From assembly GCA_024704765.1 (NCBI GenBank), contig JAKMXF010000309.1:221204-285203 (forward strand): DNA of 64,000 bases. The letters are read 5' to 3'. Under the pieces are notes generated by a model. The model was not told the DNA's origin and did not search any database. It was given only the letters and a program-made list of their open reading frames with translations. The DNA is from Oopsacas minuta (Eukaryota; Porifera; Hexactinellida; Lyssacinosida; Leucopsacidae). Shown here in pieces: positions 1 to 9,833 of this stretch. Within the stretch, counting starts at the first letter, position 1; each line of letters starts with the position of its first letter. The position numbers and the translations under genes were made by a program.

Positions 1-390
1 ATTCAGGAGTGGATCGATTCATCATGGCGATAAATACGTGTTTTTCCAAATCTAGCAAAAAATTGCTTATTCAAGAGATTTTTCGTAGAATACCCCACTT
101 ATAAAGGTTAGTTTCTATGGAAATGAATAAAGCTGTACCAAAAATCCCATTTATAGAGACCTCACTCATAGAGGTTACACTGTAACTAGATCGTTTACAT
201 TTTGTAGGAGTTCAAATTACCGACTGTAATTTCAAAAGTCAGAAATAAATTTTTGGCGAATACAAATTTTTGAAGACCCCTCAGAAATTTCAAATAATTC
301 ACAAATTACGTAGTTTTTACCGATAATTCGTAAATATAACACAATACACGTCAGAGATAGTAATAATACATAGAGTATAAGCTTATCAAT
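1..390. other. Gene-free left edge
   Basis: No coding region is visible. Around 150-180 the sequence reads atagaggttacactgta, which resembles the right end of the cctccacaaac...tttgtggaggttacactgta repeat family seen elsewhere in the window (for example 43893-44055), so this is probably a decayed copy. The rest is plain AT-rich sequence. Confidence 0.4.
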
Positions 391-780
391 TCAATCTTGT
401 GGATGTGTAGAATAATACTCGATCCATTCATCTAGCCATTCCTGTTGTATCGGTAACAATTCCAGTGTTTTCGGGTGTGGTGGCATGTTCCGTTCATGTA
501 GAGTACCTCCTACAGCCCATGGAGCTATGTACGGCTGTGGATGTTGGTATTTGAAGAACTCACCCTCTGCTTTTTTAAGAATTGACTTGGCTAATCGTGG
601 GTCTTTTACGTCTTTAAATTGATCGAATACTACTCGTAGTCTAACTGCATTATCTCTCCATTTATTACGGTCCATGTCCCATGATAGAATATGGTTTAGA
701 CTTTTGCGGTAAAGACGTGTTACGCGTTGTCTGTGACTAATCACTTTCTCTAAAGGACCCCAGATGGTGTATTGGGTCAT
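391..780 (-). CDS. NDUFB9: NADH dehydrogenase 1 beta subcomplex subunit 9 (LYR-motif protein)
   Basis: This intronless frame of 129 residues is a supernumerary subunit of mitochondrial complex I (inner membrane, NADH-ubiquinone oxidoreductase). The N-terminus carries the LYR motif in RVTRLYRKSLNHILSW (about residues 19-34), followed by a charged R-R-N/D-x-V-R-L-R-V helix and a proline-rich C-terminal half with PxPYIxPWxxGGT, all typical of NDUFB9/B22. LYR proteins bind the mitochondrial acyl carrier protein. It is shorter than the human protein (about 179 residues), mostly through a short C-terminus. It lies downstream of TBC1D31 on the same strand, separated by a gap containing a short hAT-like element. 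Nothing looks broken. Confidence 0.9.
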   Translation of the reverse strand: MTQYTIWGPLEKVISHRQRVTRLYRKSLNHILSWDMDRNKWRDNAVRLRVVFDQFKDVKDPRLAKSILKKAEGEFFKYQHPQPYIAPWAVGGTLHERNMPPHPKTLELLPIQQEWLDEWIEYYSTHPQD

Positions 781-1034
781 TGTACAGCTTTATATCACTG
801 ATTGCTAATTATTTGGAAATAACAAAAGGTTGTATTAATCAGCTATTTAACCATGGAATCCCAGCTATATTTTATCAGTTAATAACCATGGATGGCGGAT
901 TTAGTTTACCTTCTTTTTTGGATGTTGTTTTTGGTCATTTTGAGGCACTCCTCGATTCCTTGGAGGGAAATTTACATACTTACCAACATCCCGTTTTTTT
1001 GAAACCACAATTCGAAGATATTCTTACCCTCAGT

Positions 1035-1150
1035 CAGTGGCGGCGCTAGCCAGCTGCTACTGCTGTGGTACAGGTTATTAAACTGGGGTATACTTAAATT
1101 AATGTAATGAGGTGGGGCACAGGCCTTATCTCCACTCAGGGCCGCCTCTG
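1035..1150. mobile_element. hAT-like MITE with perfect 8-bp target duplication
   Basis: The 116-bp element begins cagtggcggcgctag and ends ctcagggccgcctctg, which are imperfect inverted repeats of each other. It is flanked on both sides by ccctcagt (1027-1034 and 1151-1158). A perfect 8-bp target duplication with CAG..CTG ends is the signature of hAT-superfamily non-autonomous elements. It sits between NDUFB9 and TBC1D31. Confidence 0.75.
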
Positions 1151-1233
1151 CCCTCAGTGCCACATACGTATATATTAAAGTTGCATAAATCAAGTGAGCG
1201 TATAATAATGAGTAACGTTAACATTAGTAAAAT

Positions 1234-4200
1234 CTAATGTTCTTTTGGCATATCTTTCTGTGTATTAGATCTTGCACCAGAAACAATATTTTGACGCCTT
1301 TTATTAATTTCATGAAAGATGCTAGCCTCACTCAAATCAATAAGATCCTTACTTCTTGTCAACGAGAAATTCGTATCTAAAACATCACAATTTCCTGCGG
1401 TTTCTAACAACTTTTCTCGGAGAATGTTTTGCGCATCGTTGACATGTTCACTGATCAAATTATTTTGAATTACTTGCTTTTCTAATTGTTTAGCGTGTTC
1501 AGAAACTTTGTCCAAATTTGTGAGTCTATCTGCTTCCGCAATTAAATTATTCCCAGCTTTCTTGACCTCAGCATTGGCAATGGCAATATCCGTTTCATGG
1601 ATGTTTTCAGTGAAAATTCTCGGTACCTCTAACGCACTTTTTAACACTTTATTATGCTGGAAATCGAGTTTATCTGATTCTAAATTTGCTTTGAATTGGA
1701 ATTGATTCAAAGCTGATTCGTTTTCATAAGCTAATTGTTGTTCAAGTGCTAATTTTCGCGATTCTATATCCAATTGCCATACTTCCATTTCCGCAAGTGC
1801 GGTTTTTGTCTCTTCATCTCTCGCTAGAATCCGTGTATTCAATTCTTTCTCTAGTTTACCAACTTCATTCGCCTTTTGCGTCAACATATGATCCATAAAC
1901 TTCCCTCTGACGTCATCCAATACATGTAATTCTTTGATTTTCAATTCGCGGTTCAGAGCCTGAATTCGTTTTCTCTGTGCATTCACCTTTTCATCTTCCA
2001 ATCTTAAAAGTCCTTTCCTATGCTCTTCCGCGTCGATAAGTTGTTGTTGTTGGCTCGCCCAGGCTTCTAATTGCGCTTTTCGTCGCTGACGTAATTGCTC
2101 AAGTTCCATAGAAGACTGTCTATTCTGTAAATACAACATTTCTTCGTCGCGAATTCTCTGCCGTTCGCGTTTTTGGTAATCAACAATGAAAATTGGATAT
2201 TTATCGAACACAGGATATGTTGGTGAGGACAATGCATTGAATTTAGTAAGGTTTTTGACCGGGCAGATTTGTGATGGGGTTGCTAGTTTAATTCGGTACG
2301 CTTCTTTAATTATTTTTATCGCAGGAACTGTATTTTTCTGGTTCAATAATATTTCAATCGCTTCAATACTGTCGCATTTCATAATAGCTCCTCTCATAGA
2401 GTTTAGAAATGATATGGCTATGTAGAGAATAAATCCTGGAGGCTGACTGAAAATATTATCCCAAATGCGAAGCCAATTTTCTCGATCGAAAACTTCCGAA
2501 AAAACTGTTTTTAAAAGTGGCCAAGCATACTGTTGACTTGTTATTTTATACGTTAACAAATGTTTGAGTAAGCTAGTGTCATGGTGAGCCAATAGGTTTT
2601 CTGTCAAGGCAAGAATGTTGATTGGGGGATTGGGGAAAAATTCGAACCATAAATATGCCCAGTTCAATAGAAGTGTAGCTGAAACTTCGAAAGCTAAGAG
2701 AGGATTGTTTTGATAAAGTTTGACAAATGGGAACACAAATTCTGGGAGATAGTCGATCTCCGCGAAAAGCGGTGTCCAATGGGAGAGTGCATTGACACAT
2801 TTTTCAAGTGCCCGCTGCAATTTTAGGCTTTTTAATGGGCATTTCACATGTAAATCCTTCCAAGCTTCATGTGGGCCTTTCTCAACTAACACAGAATATG
2901 CTTGTCGATTTTCAGGCAGTTTTAGGATATGTTTCCAAATAAACATTCGATACTTTTCTGGATATTCACCGAATTCTTTCACGATTTGAATCAACCTTTT
3001 AGAGTCTAAATTGATTCCATAACCTTGCGTATCTTGTTCATTACATTCTATATTCTCTTTAACCTTCCAAATATCTAATTCTCTCGTTTTTTCCTTGTCT
3101 TTCGAGGTTTTTTCAGAATTTTCTCTGACTTTTTGTATCACAATTTTTTTCTTTTCGAGTATAGTTTCCATATCGTAGATTCTGACAATGCCAGATTCCA
3201 TAATACAGAGACAATATACGCCATCTGGACTCAATACAAAACGTAGAATATTTTCATAACAATTTTCGTTACCAATTGGATCACGAAAAAATAACTCAGT
3301 AACAATCTCACTTGTGATAATATTAATCACACGCAAACGACCATCTTGTCCTAAAAGTACAAGAAAACTACTCGAACCACCGTCAAAATTCCGCGCCAAA
3401 AATTCCATACTTTTCACAGCAGATATTCCATGTTTTGTTGGCAATTCAAGTAACTTGATCAACTGTTGATTCTCTAATTTCCAAATGTATAAATAAGGAT
3501 CTCGACCAGCCCCAGCTAATAACTTGCCATCACGGGAAACAGCAATATAACGTAGTTTTGGGTTACGTGAAGCATCTTGTATCAATGGTGGGAGTTGTAT
3601 TTTGTATTGATGCTCAAATGATAAGCTATGCCATGTGTGTATTGAATCGTCACGAAAGCATGTGAATATTAGTGTGGAGATTGGTATGTAAAACGCGGTT
3701 TTTAGACCCACACCTTCCCCACCACTAAGCGAGCGAACTTTTGAGTATGTACGGAGATCCCATACCGTACAGAATTGACTTGTAGTTGCTAGCAGGTAAC
3801 AACCAGATGGGTGTAGTGAAAGTGATTGAATTGTGATTTTATCCTTACGGCCAAGTTGAGCGACAAATTTCGCATCTGCTATAGAATATACACGAAGTGA
3901 ACAGTCACTCAATGCAACATACAATTCACTATCTGAAATATGGTTCCATAACAATGCAGTGCAAGTTGATGGTGTAGAAGCGAATAGAAAGTAACGATTT
4001 TGTACCATTGAGAACAAATAAATCTTATTGGATTGATCTGCAATACAAAACTCATCTCCTGTGCTATTAAATGTTGCGTAGAGGAAATTGGGGTTGGAAC
4101 ATAGGCGAGTATGAGTTGGTATATATTCTGTATTGATAGATGGTAATGAGAGGGAAATCCCATTTGAAGGAGCACTGTTTTTGCCTTGACAGATGACAAA

Positions 4201-4347
4201 TAACAAGCCGTGTGTGTCAGGATATACTGTTGGTTTGTTTGAAGATCGATTGATTGTGTGAGGCAATAATCTGTGTGGTTTTTCATGCGTAGAACCTGGT
4301 TGTACATGAACTATTGAACAAGAAGGCTGTGACATGCTAGAATTCAA
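1234..4347 (-). CDS. TBC1D31: TBC1 domain family member 31 (WD40-TBC-coiled coil)
   Basis: This single uninterrupted frame of 1037 residues is close in length to human TBC1D31/WDR67 (about 1066). The first 400 residues read as WD40 repeats (for example LLWNHISDSELYVALSDCSL and KLLAGAGRDPYLYIWKLE). A TBC domain follows from about 450 to 670 (PEKYRMFIWKHILKLPENRQ, then DRENWLRIWDN). Residues from about 735 to 930 form a long charged coiled coil rich in R, E and Q. The family localises to centriolar satellites and influences cilium assembly. I do not see the IxxDxxR arginine finger expected of an active Rab GAP, which fits a scaffold role. A gene of this size without introns is notable beside spliced neighbours. 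The start codon chosen is the first Met of the frame. Confidence 0.9.
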   Translation of the reverse strand: MNSSMSQPSCSIVHVQPGSTHEKPHRLLPHTINRSSNKPTVYPDTHGLLFVICQGKNSAPSNGISLSLPSINTEYIPTHTRLCSNPNFLYATFNSTGDEFCIADQSNKIYLFSMVQNRYFLFASTPSTCTALLWNHISDSELYVALSDCSLRVYSIADAKFVAQLGRKDKITIQSLSLHPSGCYLLATTSQFCTVWDLRTYSKVRSLSGGEGVGLKTAFYIPISTLIFTCFRDDSIHTWHSLSFEHQYKIQLPPLIQDASRNPKLRYIAVSRDGKLLAGAGRDPYLYIWKLENQQLIKLLELPTKHGISAVKSMEFLARNFDGGSSSFLVLLGQDGRLRVINIITSEIVTELFFRDPIGNENCYENILRFVLSPDGVYCLCIMESGIVRIYDMETILEKKKIVIQKVRENSEKTSKDKEKTRELDIWKVKENIECNEQDTQGYGINLDSKRLIQIVKEFGEYPEKYRMFIWKHILKLPENRQAYSVLVEKGPHEAWKDLHVKCPLKSLKLQRALEKCVNALSHWTPLFAEIDYLPEFVFPFVKLYQNNPLLAFEVSATLLLNWAYLWFEFFPNPPINILALTENLLAHHDTSLLKHLLTYKITSQQYAWPLLKTVFSEVFDRENWLRIWDNIFSQPPGFILYIAISFLNSMRGAIMKCDSIEAIEILLNQKNTVPAIKIIKEAYRIKLATPSQICPVKNLTKFNALSSPTYPVFDKYPIFIVDYQKRERQRIRDEEMLYLQNRQSSMELEQLRQRRKAQLEAWASQQQQLIDAEEHRKGLLRLEDEKVNAQRKRIQALNRELKIKELHVLDDVRGKFMDHMLTQKANEVGKLEKELNTRILARDEETKTALAEMEVWQLDIESRKLALEQQLAYENESALNQFQFKANLESDKLDFQHNKVLKSALEVPRIFTENIHETDIAIANAEVKKAGNNLIAEADRLTNLDKVSEHAKQLEKQVIQNNLISEHVNDAQNILREKLLETAGNCDVLDTNFSLTRSKDLIDLSEASIFHEINKRRQNIVSGARSNTQKDMPKEH

Positions 4348-4449
4348 TATATAATTATGGTTGTATATAAATTATATGTAGCGAACCCATAAGTCATAGA
4401 TTATAAATTTCTACTGGACCTTTAGCACGAGATACACAAAATAAATATT

Positions 4450-4585
4450 CAGTCAACTCCAGTTATATCGAAGTCTTAAATTGTACAAATATGCACCCCA
4501 AACCGTAAAAGTAACATACACTTCATTAGTTACATCGAAGTAATTATCGTGGTACCTTGAGCTTTGATATAACGAGAGTTGACTG
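4450..4585. repeat. Tigger/pogo-like MITE
   Basis: A short palindromic element begins cagtcaactccagttatatc and ends gatataacgagagttgactg, with an internal tract of the form aaattgtacaaatatgcaccc. This is one of about ten copies of the family in the window. It occupies the promoter-side gap between the divergent TBC1D31 and PSMD10 genes. Confidence 0.7.
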
Positions 4586-4630
4586 TAGTATATAACATCT
4601 AGCAAAAGTTTTATTGATTCAAAAACATAT

Positions 4631-5937
4631 TTGGAACATATACAAATGTCTGTATCTGATCTTGAAACGTGTACCTATGCATACGAGGGGAAACTAGATG
4701 ATCTAACACAGTTCCTAACACAGAAACCCGAATTCCTAAACAAGAGAGATAGCAATGAGAGAGCTCCTATACATTGGGCTTGTTCTTCAGGAAACACTGA
4801 TATAGTCAAGATGCTGTTGGGTAAAGATGCTGAGATTAATGAGAAAGACGATTCTGGTAAATTAATATAGTAGATTTCTACAGAAGCAATCATGCAGATA
4901 TTTTGCAAAAATTCCATTCATTTATTTTTCAAAAAAATAAGATGGTTACCCATTTATTTGACAAATTGTACATGCTAAAAGCAGACCTTGAAGTGATTCC
5001 TATCGATTACAATTTCGATCACCACTAATCCTGGCTAAAAGTTATGTAATAAATCTGTATTATACTTTTACGTAGGTTGGACACCATTAATGATTGCCTC
5101 ATCAGCTGGCCATATAGATATAGCAGATATTCTAATTAAGAACAAATGTGAAGTGAATGAATCAAACCACACAGGACTTACAGCACTACACTACGCTGTT
5201 TCAAAGGATAATATTAATATTACTAAGATGCTAATAGCTAGTGATGCTGATATTAATGCTAGAGATAAGTATGGGAATACTACGCTACATAGAGCTGTTT
5301 CTATTGAGAAGACTGCAATGGTAGAGTTGTTGATTGAGGCTGGAGTTGGCTTGGATATACAGGTGATTTATTTTTTCAATCAATGCAAATAGTGTTCGAA
5401 GAAAATTACCTCCTACAGGGAGATACCCTATTTCGCATAAACGATGTGTATCCGCGTGGACTATTGACACCAAATTGGTACATACGGAATATTAAGTATA
5501 TAATTTTGGGGTGGAGATTTGCAACTGGGTATTAATTTTGTAAAAAGCCTTAAAATTGCTCACACTACAGGAAATGTCCAGACAAATATGCTCCACCATA
5601 CTACAAAAGGATAGGGAAGGTGGGCATGACGTGATCTTCCGATTATCCTAGTTGCGCTTGTGATCACCCCCTCCCAATTTTTGTCAGTATTCCTGCTTTT
5701 CGGACTGCACATATCTCGTCGAAATATTAAAAAACGGAATTTCGTCGCTTCGTGGAAGGCCAGAGTATGTAAATAATTTATTAATCTTACTAATCTAAGG
5801 ATACAAGAGGTAACACTGCACTACACATAGCTTGTGAGATAATGAATCAAGGATTAATACAACTGTTGATAGCATCTGGAGCAGACAAGGAAGTGAAGAA
5901 TAAAGAAGGAAAAACAGCTGTTCAGCTATTACACTAG
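4631..5937 (+). CDS. PSMD10: 26S proteasome non-ATPase regulatory subunit 10 (gankyrin)
   Basis: Three exons, 4631-4856, 5076-5362 and 5800-5937, join in frame to give 216 residues (human gankyrin 226). The protein is a stack of ankyrin repeats: APIHWACSSGNTDIVKMLL, TPLMIASSAGHIDIADILI, TALHYAVSKDNINITKMLI, TTLHRAVSIEKTAMVELLI and NTALHIACEIMNQGLIQLLI. Gankyrin is an assembly chaperone of the proteasome base that binds the C-terminal domain of Rpt3. The N-terminal YEGKLDDLTQFLTQKPEFLNKRD matches gankyrin rather than a generic ankyrin protein. Start could be 4631 or the next in-frame Met at 4646. Splice sites read g|gtaaat, gtag|gttgg, cag|gtgatt and ctaag|gata. Confidence 0.85.
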
Positions 5938-6373
5938 TTTGTACTTAGAAATGAATATTAGAATTCGTTAATTGAATTATTAGTGAAGTTGAAAATAATC
6001 TGGTATTTTTTCGGTCAGGTTTTCCATTACCTGATCCGGCTGGTTAGTTAAATCTATATTACGCATTCATTAAGCCTATGGAAAAAATTTTCGTGAAATC
6101 GTGATTTGAAAATTTTTGTAAGGCGAACTTCCAAAGTATCCTTTCTTCTGAAAAAATTGCCAAATTGCAAATTTCGTCGAACTTCCAAATATCTAACATG
6201 TAGATGCGGGTATAAAAAGTGGCTACTTAGATGTACTACAAAGAATTGAATCAAGGGGAAAGAAATTGAAGCACACCACATTTAGCTCATAATTGAAAAC
6301 GCTAAATTCATAATATTATTGCTGATATTGTATACATTTATCGTCACCATAACATGGAAGAAATAGGATAATA
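5938..6373. other. Gap between convergent PSMD10 and ARMH3
   Basis: No gene, RNA or clear repeat is seen. The sequence is AT-rich 3' flanking DNA of two genes that end towards each other. Confidence 0.4.
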
Positions 6374-9300
6374 TTAAAACAGTGTTAACTCTCCAATTAG
6401 GTCTTTCTGTGAAATAGTTTTTACAGAAATTCTGGACCGAAAATCTGTTGTAATTGAGCAGACCAAATGGTTGAAAAATGTTTTTTCGTTCTTTTCATCA
6501 AATCTGTCGAAAGAGTGGAGATTTTCTTGAAGTTTTAAAGTCAATGATTCATAATTTGCTTGAATTAAGCTCATTACATCATCACTCGTTAATGAGGACT
6601 TTTGATTATCCAAAGAATATTTGTCAATTTTCGGCACAAAGTACCGAACAATTGCGAGTAAATTCTGTAAGCTATCTTTTAACTTTGGAACATTTTCTAC
6701 ATACTCCACCGGACGTTTTTTCAGCACTTCGTCAATCTTTTCGAACGCATTATTTTCGCGAATTATTTCATAAAATAATTCGTCATATATTTTCGGTGAA
6801 GACAAAAATGTATCACCGTAGGTAATGAACATATTGAAAATAACCAGAATCCTATCCATAATCAACATTATATCCATTCGCGAAATGAGATAGTTTTCAT
6901 GGGATAATAAAAACCGCATCATTGTGAAGAGTGAAAACCACAAATTCGACCATTGATAGAACATGCGAATACAATTCCTGTTTTGGAAACAAATTAAGCG
7001 ATGAATAACACCCAAACATTTCAAGCATAAATCTAAATTCAAACTTTTCCTCAACTGCCCACGGATAAATTCCGACATCAAATCAAGTATGTGACCGGCT
7101 AGTGGTAAATTCTGAAGATTTTCATTGGCAGGAAACGGAATCGGAGACACCATATGCGGTTGTTTATAGAGTTTTACAGGGAAAGGGAGATTACGATCAT
7201 GTAGGATTGTTCCAGCATAATGATCTTCAGCTAAACATATTAAAATTGTTAAACAAAGCCTTGCACGCTCTGACCAATCATAAACATTATTAATCTGGAG
7301 AAACACAAGAGAAGAATACGTAAGGAAAGTGCCCATTAAGTTGACAGGTGCTTGTGTCGCAGTATTGTCAGTTATTGGTGTAGTTGGGACCGAGTTTGAC
7401 TCGGAGCGCGAAACAGATTGCATGAGGTTGTGGAATACGGCTTCTACTGCTGGACCCTGCATGCCGAATAGTGTATGCGTATGCATTAAGGCATCATTTG
7501 TACTGGTTAGTATAGATATAAAGTTCCTATTCAGATGGACAGCTTCGTACATTGCTAATAATACTGCATCGTTTGTTTTGGAGGAGAAGGAAGGTCCTTG
7601 TACTTGTATGATGTCATCTCTTTGCTGGCCTGGAACGAAACTGCCAATGTAGTTACCTGGATATTGAAGGAAAATTTTTAATCTGTGTTTTTATCAAAAA
7701 CATGCAAAAATACAGAAAAATATTATTAGAGAAAAATTTGAAAATCAAGGCATTTTGAGATTGAATTCAGGACAAAAGTATATAGTGAGTTGGAAAGGTT
7801 ATGTTTGCATGTGATAAGACAGCAGGTAAGCAGTGTTGCCAGATCAAGAACACTGTTCATAGATTTTGCTTTACATGTAATTTTGACCTATGCCAAGAAC
7901 TTGGCATGAACCAAAACTATGCATGAACTTTTCAAGTTGTAAAGCTAATAAATTCATTTGTTTTGATTGTACCTAATCTTGACATAACTCCAGAAGATTG
8001 CTGTCTTTTCTCAAACATTTTCTCTTCAAGAGAAATATGTTCTTTCAGTGCAGAAGAAATGACACAGCCCAGCCCATTAAGAGTTAGAATATCGTCTAGC
8101 AAACTGAACTTTATCACGTATGGATGTGATGAAGCATTCTTTTTATAGCTAAGAAGTAGAGTTAGTATTAATACTGAATCATATCCGTGTTTGTCTGTGA
8201 GATCAGCTCGTGCCAGGATTTGCTAGAAACAGAAAATATTGAAATACAGAAAAGCATCAACAAGGTTTGGCAAATATTGAAATCGGTTGAAATCTCTGAT
8301 ACAAGAACATCTGTTCATATTTCCAAAAGTAAGAAAATATCGAGGAAATCTGGAAAATACCGTAAAATATTGAAAATTTCGGAAAGAACATCGAAAAGTT
8401 TTGATCTTTTTGTAGATTTCGAAATTTCAATAGCTTCTCGCTAGTACCGATATTTTCGATATTTCTTCACTTCCTACATATTGGTACAAAATGTTCCCCA
8501 AATAGTAGGCACATACATATATTTATGCTTCCAATCAATTTCCTTATATACCTTCAACGGCTCAAACACAGAAGTACTCATGAAAAATGGCAACATAGCG
8601 TTATCATTAACATCCTGTTCAGCTGTCAACATCAACAACATTAGTTTAAGACATAAGTTCTTGAGAGAGATAGGATATTCATCTGTTAGAATCCTACTCA
8701 TATTTTTAATCAAATTCTTCATAGCATCCTCATTATCAGGTGTGAAAAGTAAACTTAGAGGATCACTGGTGGATTCTGCTATTTTTTTCTTGAATGAATC
8801 TCGTATTAGAATACAGAGGGTTTGTAAAGCATTGAATGCTCGGATATGATGTTGAGCTAAACAAGAGAAATAAACATTTTCCTAATTCTTAGTTCAAATT
8901 TTGGCACCGACACAGGGCCTCTGCTTCACTGAATAAAGTTATGTCTGATAATGGGAAATACGTATACAAAAGCCTTTCTAACAAACATAGGCTCCTCGGA
9001 GTCTGAGTGGGAACAGATGGCATCATGCCTATTTGTATTATGGCGGATTCGAATCTGGGTGTACCAACCCAAAATGGCCTACTATGCTGACAAGAGAAAA
9101 CTCTCTATTATGACTATTTCTGACCTTTCCCGGATTAGGAATTTTAAAACAAGTGAAGGATTAAAATTCCGTGTCCATATCCAATTGATGTATATGAGCA
9201 CATTAACTCGTCTACAAACTCCAATCCAAAGAACCTAACCTATCGAAATATACATACGAAAAATCTTACTTGATTCCAGTTTTGAGGAATGTAGAGCTTC

Positions 9301-9663
9301 AACTGAATGCTGAAACAACATCTGCAACACATACTTAATCTCAATCAGCCTCTCCCAAGGAGTGTGATTAATCAAATTCTCCAAATGAGTTGGGTTAGCT
9401 TTGAGAAGGAAGAATTCATCCCAAAAACTTGTTTTACCTAAAACTGGATCCTCACCTCTAAACCAATCATCGTATATGGTAACTATTTTCTCACAAATTA
9501 GTTTAATTGGTGGTTGTATTGGAGGTGTAGGGTCATCATTACTGGTATTATGTTTCTGTTTGTTACTTGGTGTTAATGGCTTGTTAGTTGGTAGAGTGAT
9601 ACTGTGTCCTATAAGTTCGTCTCTGTTCTCACTTTCAGGCAATCGGGAATATACTAACGACAT
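6374..9663 (-). CDS. ARMH3: Armadillo-like helical domain-containing protein 3 (C10orf76 family)
   Basis: Four exons on the minus strand, 9663-9270, 8856-8552, 8222-7973 and 7656-6374, keep frame and give about 743 residues (human 689). Diagnostic blocks are WFRGEDPVLGKTSFWDEFFL in exon 1, LCLKLMLLML in exon 2, HGYDSVLILTLLLSYKKN and LTLNGLGCVISSAL in exon 3, and YEAVHLNRNFISIL, FNMFITYGDTFLSSPKIYDE and ANYESLTLKLQENL in exon 4. The vertebrate protein acts at the Golgi, binds GBF1 and recruits PI4KB. Exon 4 needs the acceptor at 7657 (atatccag) rather than the nearer one at 7641, because only the former keeps phase and restores GNYIGSF. The first exon's linker (residues 25-50, T, P, N and Q rich) is not conserved. 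Confidence 0.85.
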
Positions 9664-9833
9664 ACTCTAATAACAAGTAAGTAAATGAACTTACTTTTCT
9701 TCCATTGGATTATTTGCAAAGTTATATCATTATTAACAACCAAGTATACTTAAATCAATGTAAAATAGTACATCAAAGGTTCAATAAGATAAAAATTCAA
9801 AATATTAGAAAGTATTTGTCAAAAATTTTTTAT

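Noticed and set aside
780-1049. Open frame on the plus strand beside NDUFB9
   Set aside because: It lies within the taaccatggatgg repeat and the hAT-like element; no protein features.
2186-2425. Plus-strand frames within TBC1D31
   Set aside because: Shadows of the long minus-strand gene, which has clear domain content.
7641-7642. Splice acceptor ggcag just before TTTCGTTCC in ARMH3
   Set aside because: It gives the wrong phase; the acceptor 15 bp upstream keeps the frame and adds the expected GNYIGSF.
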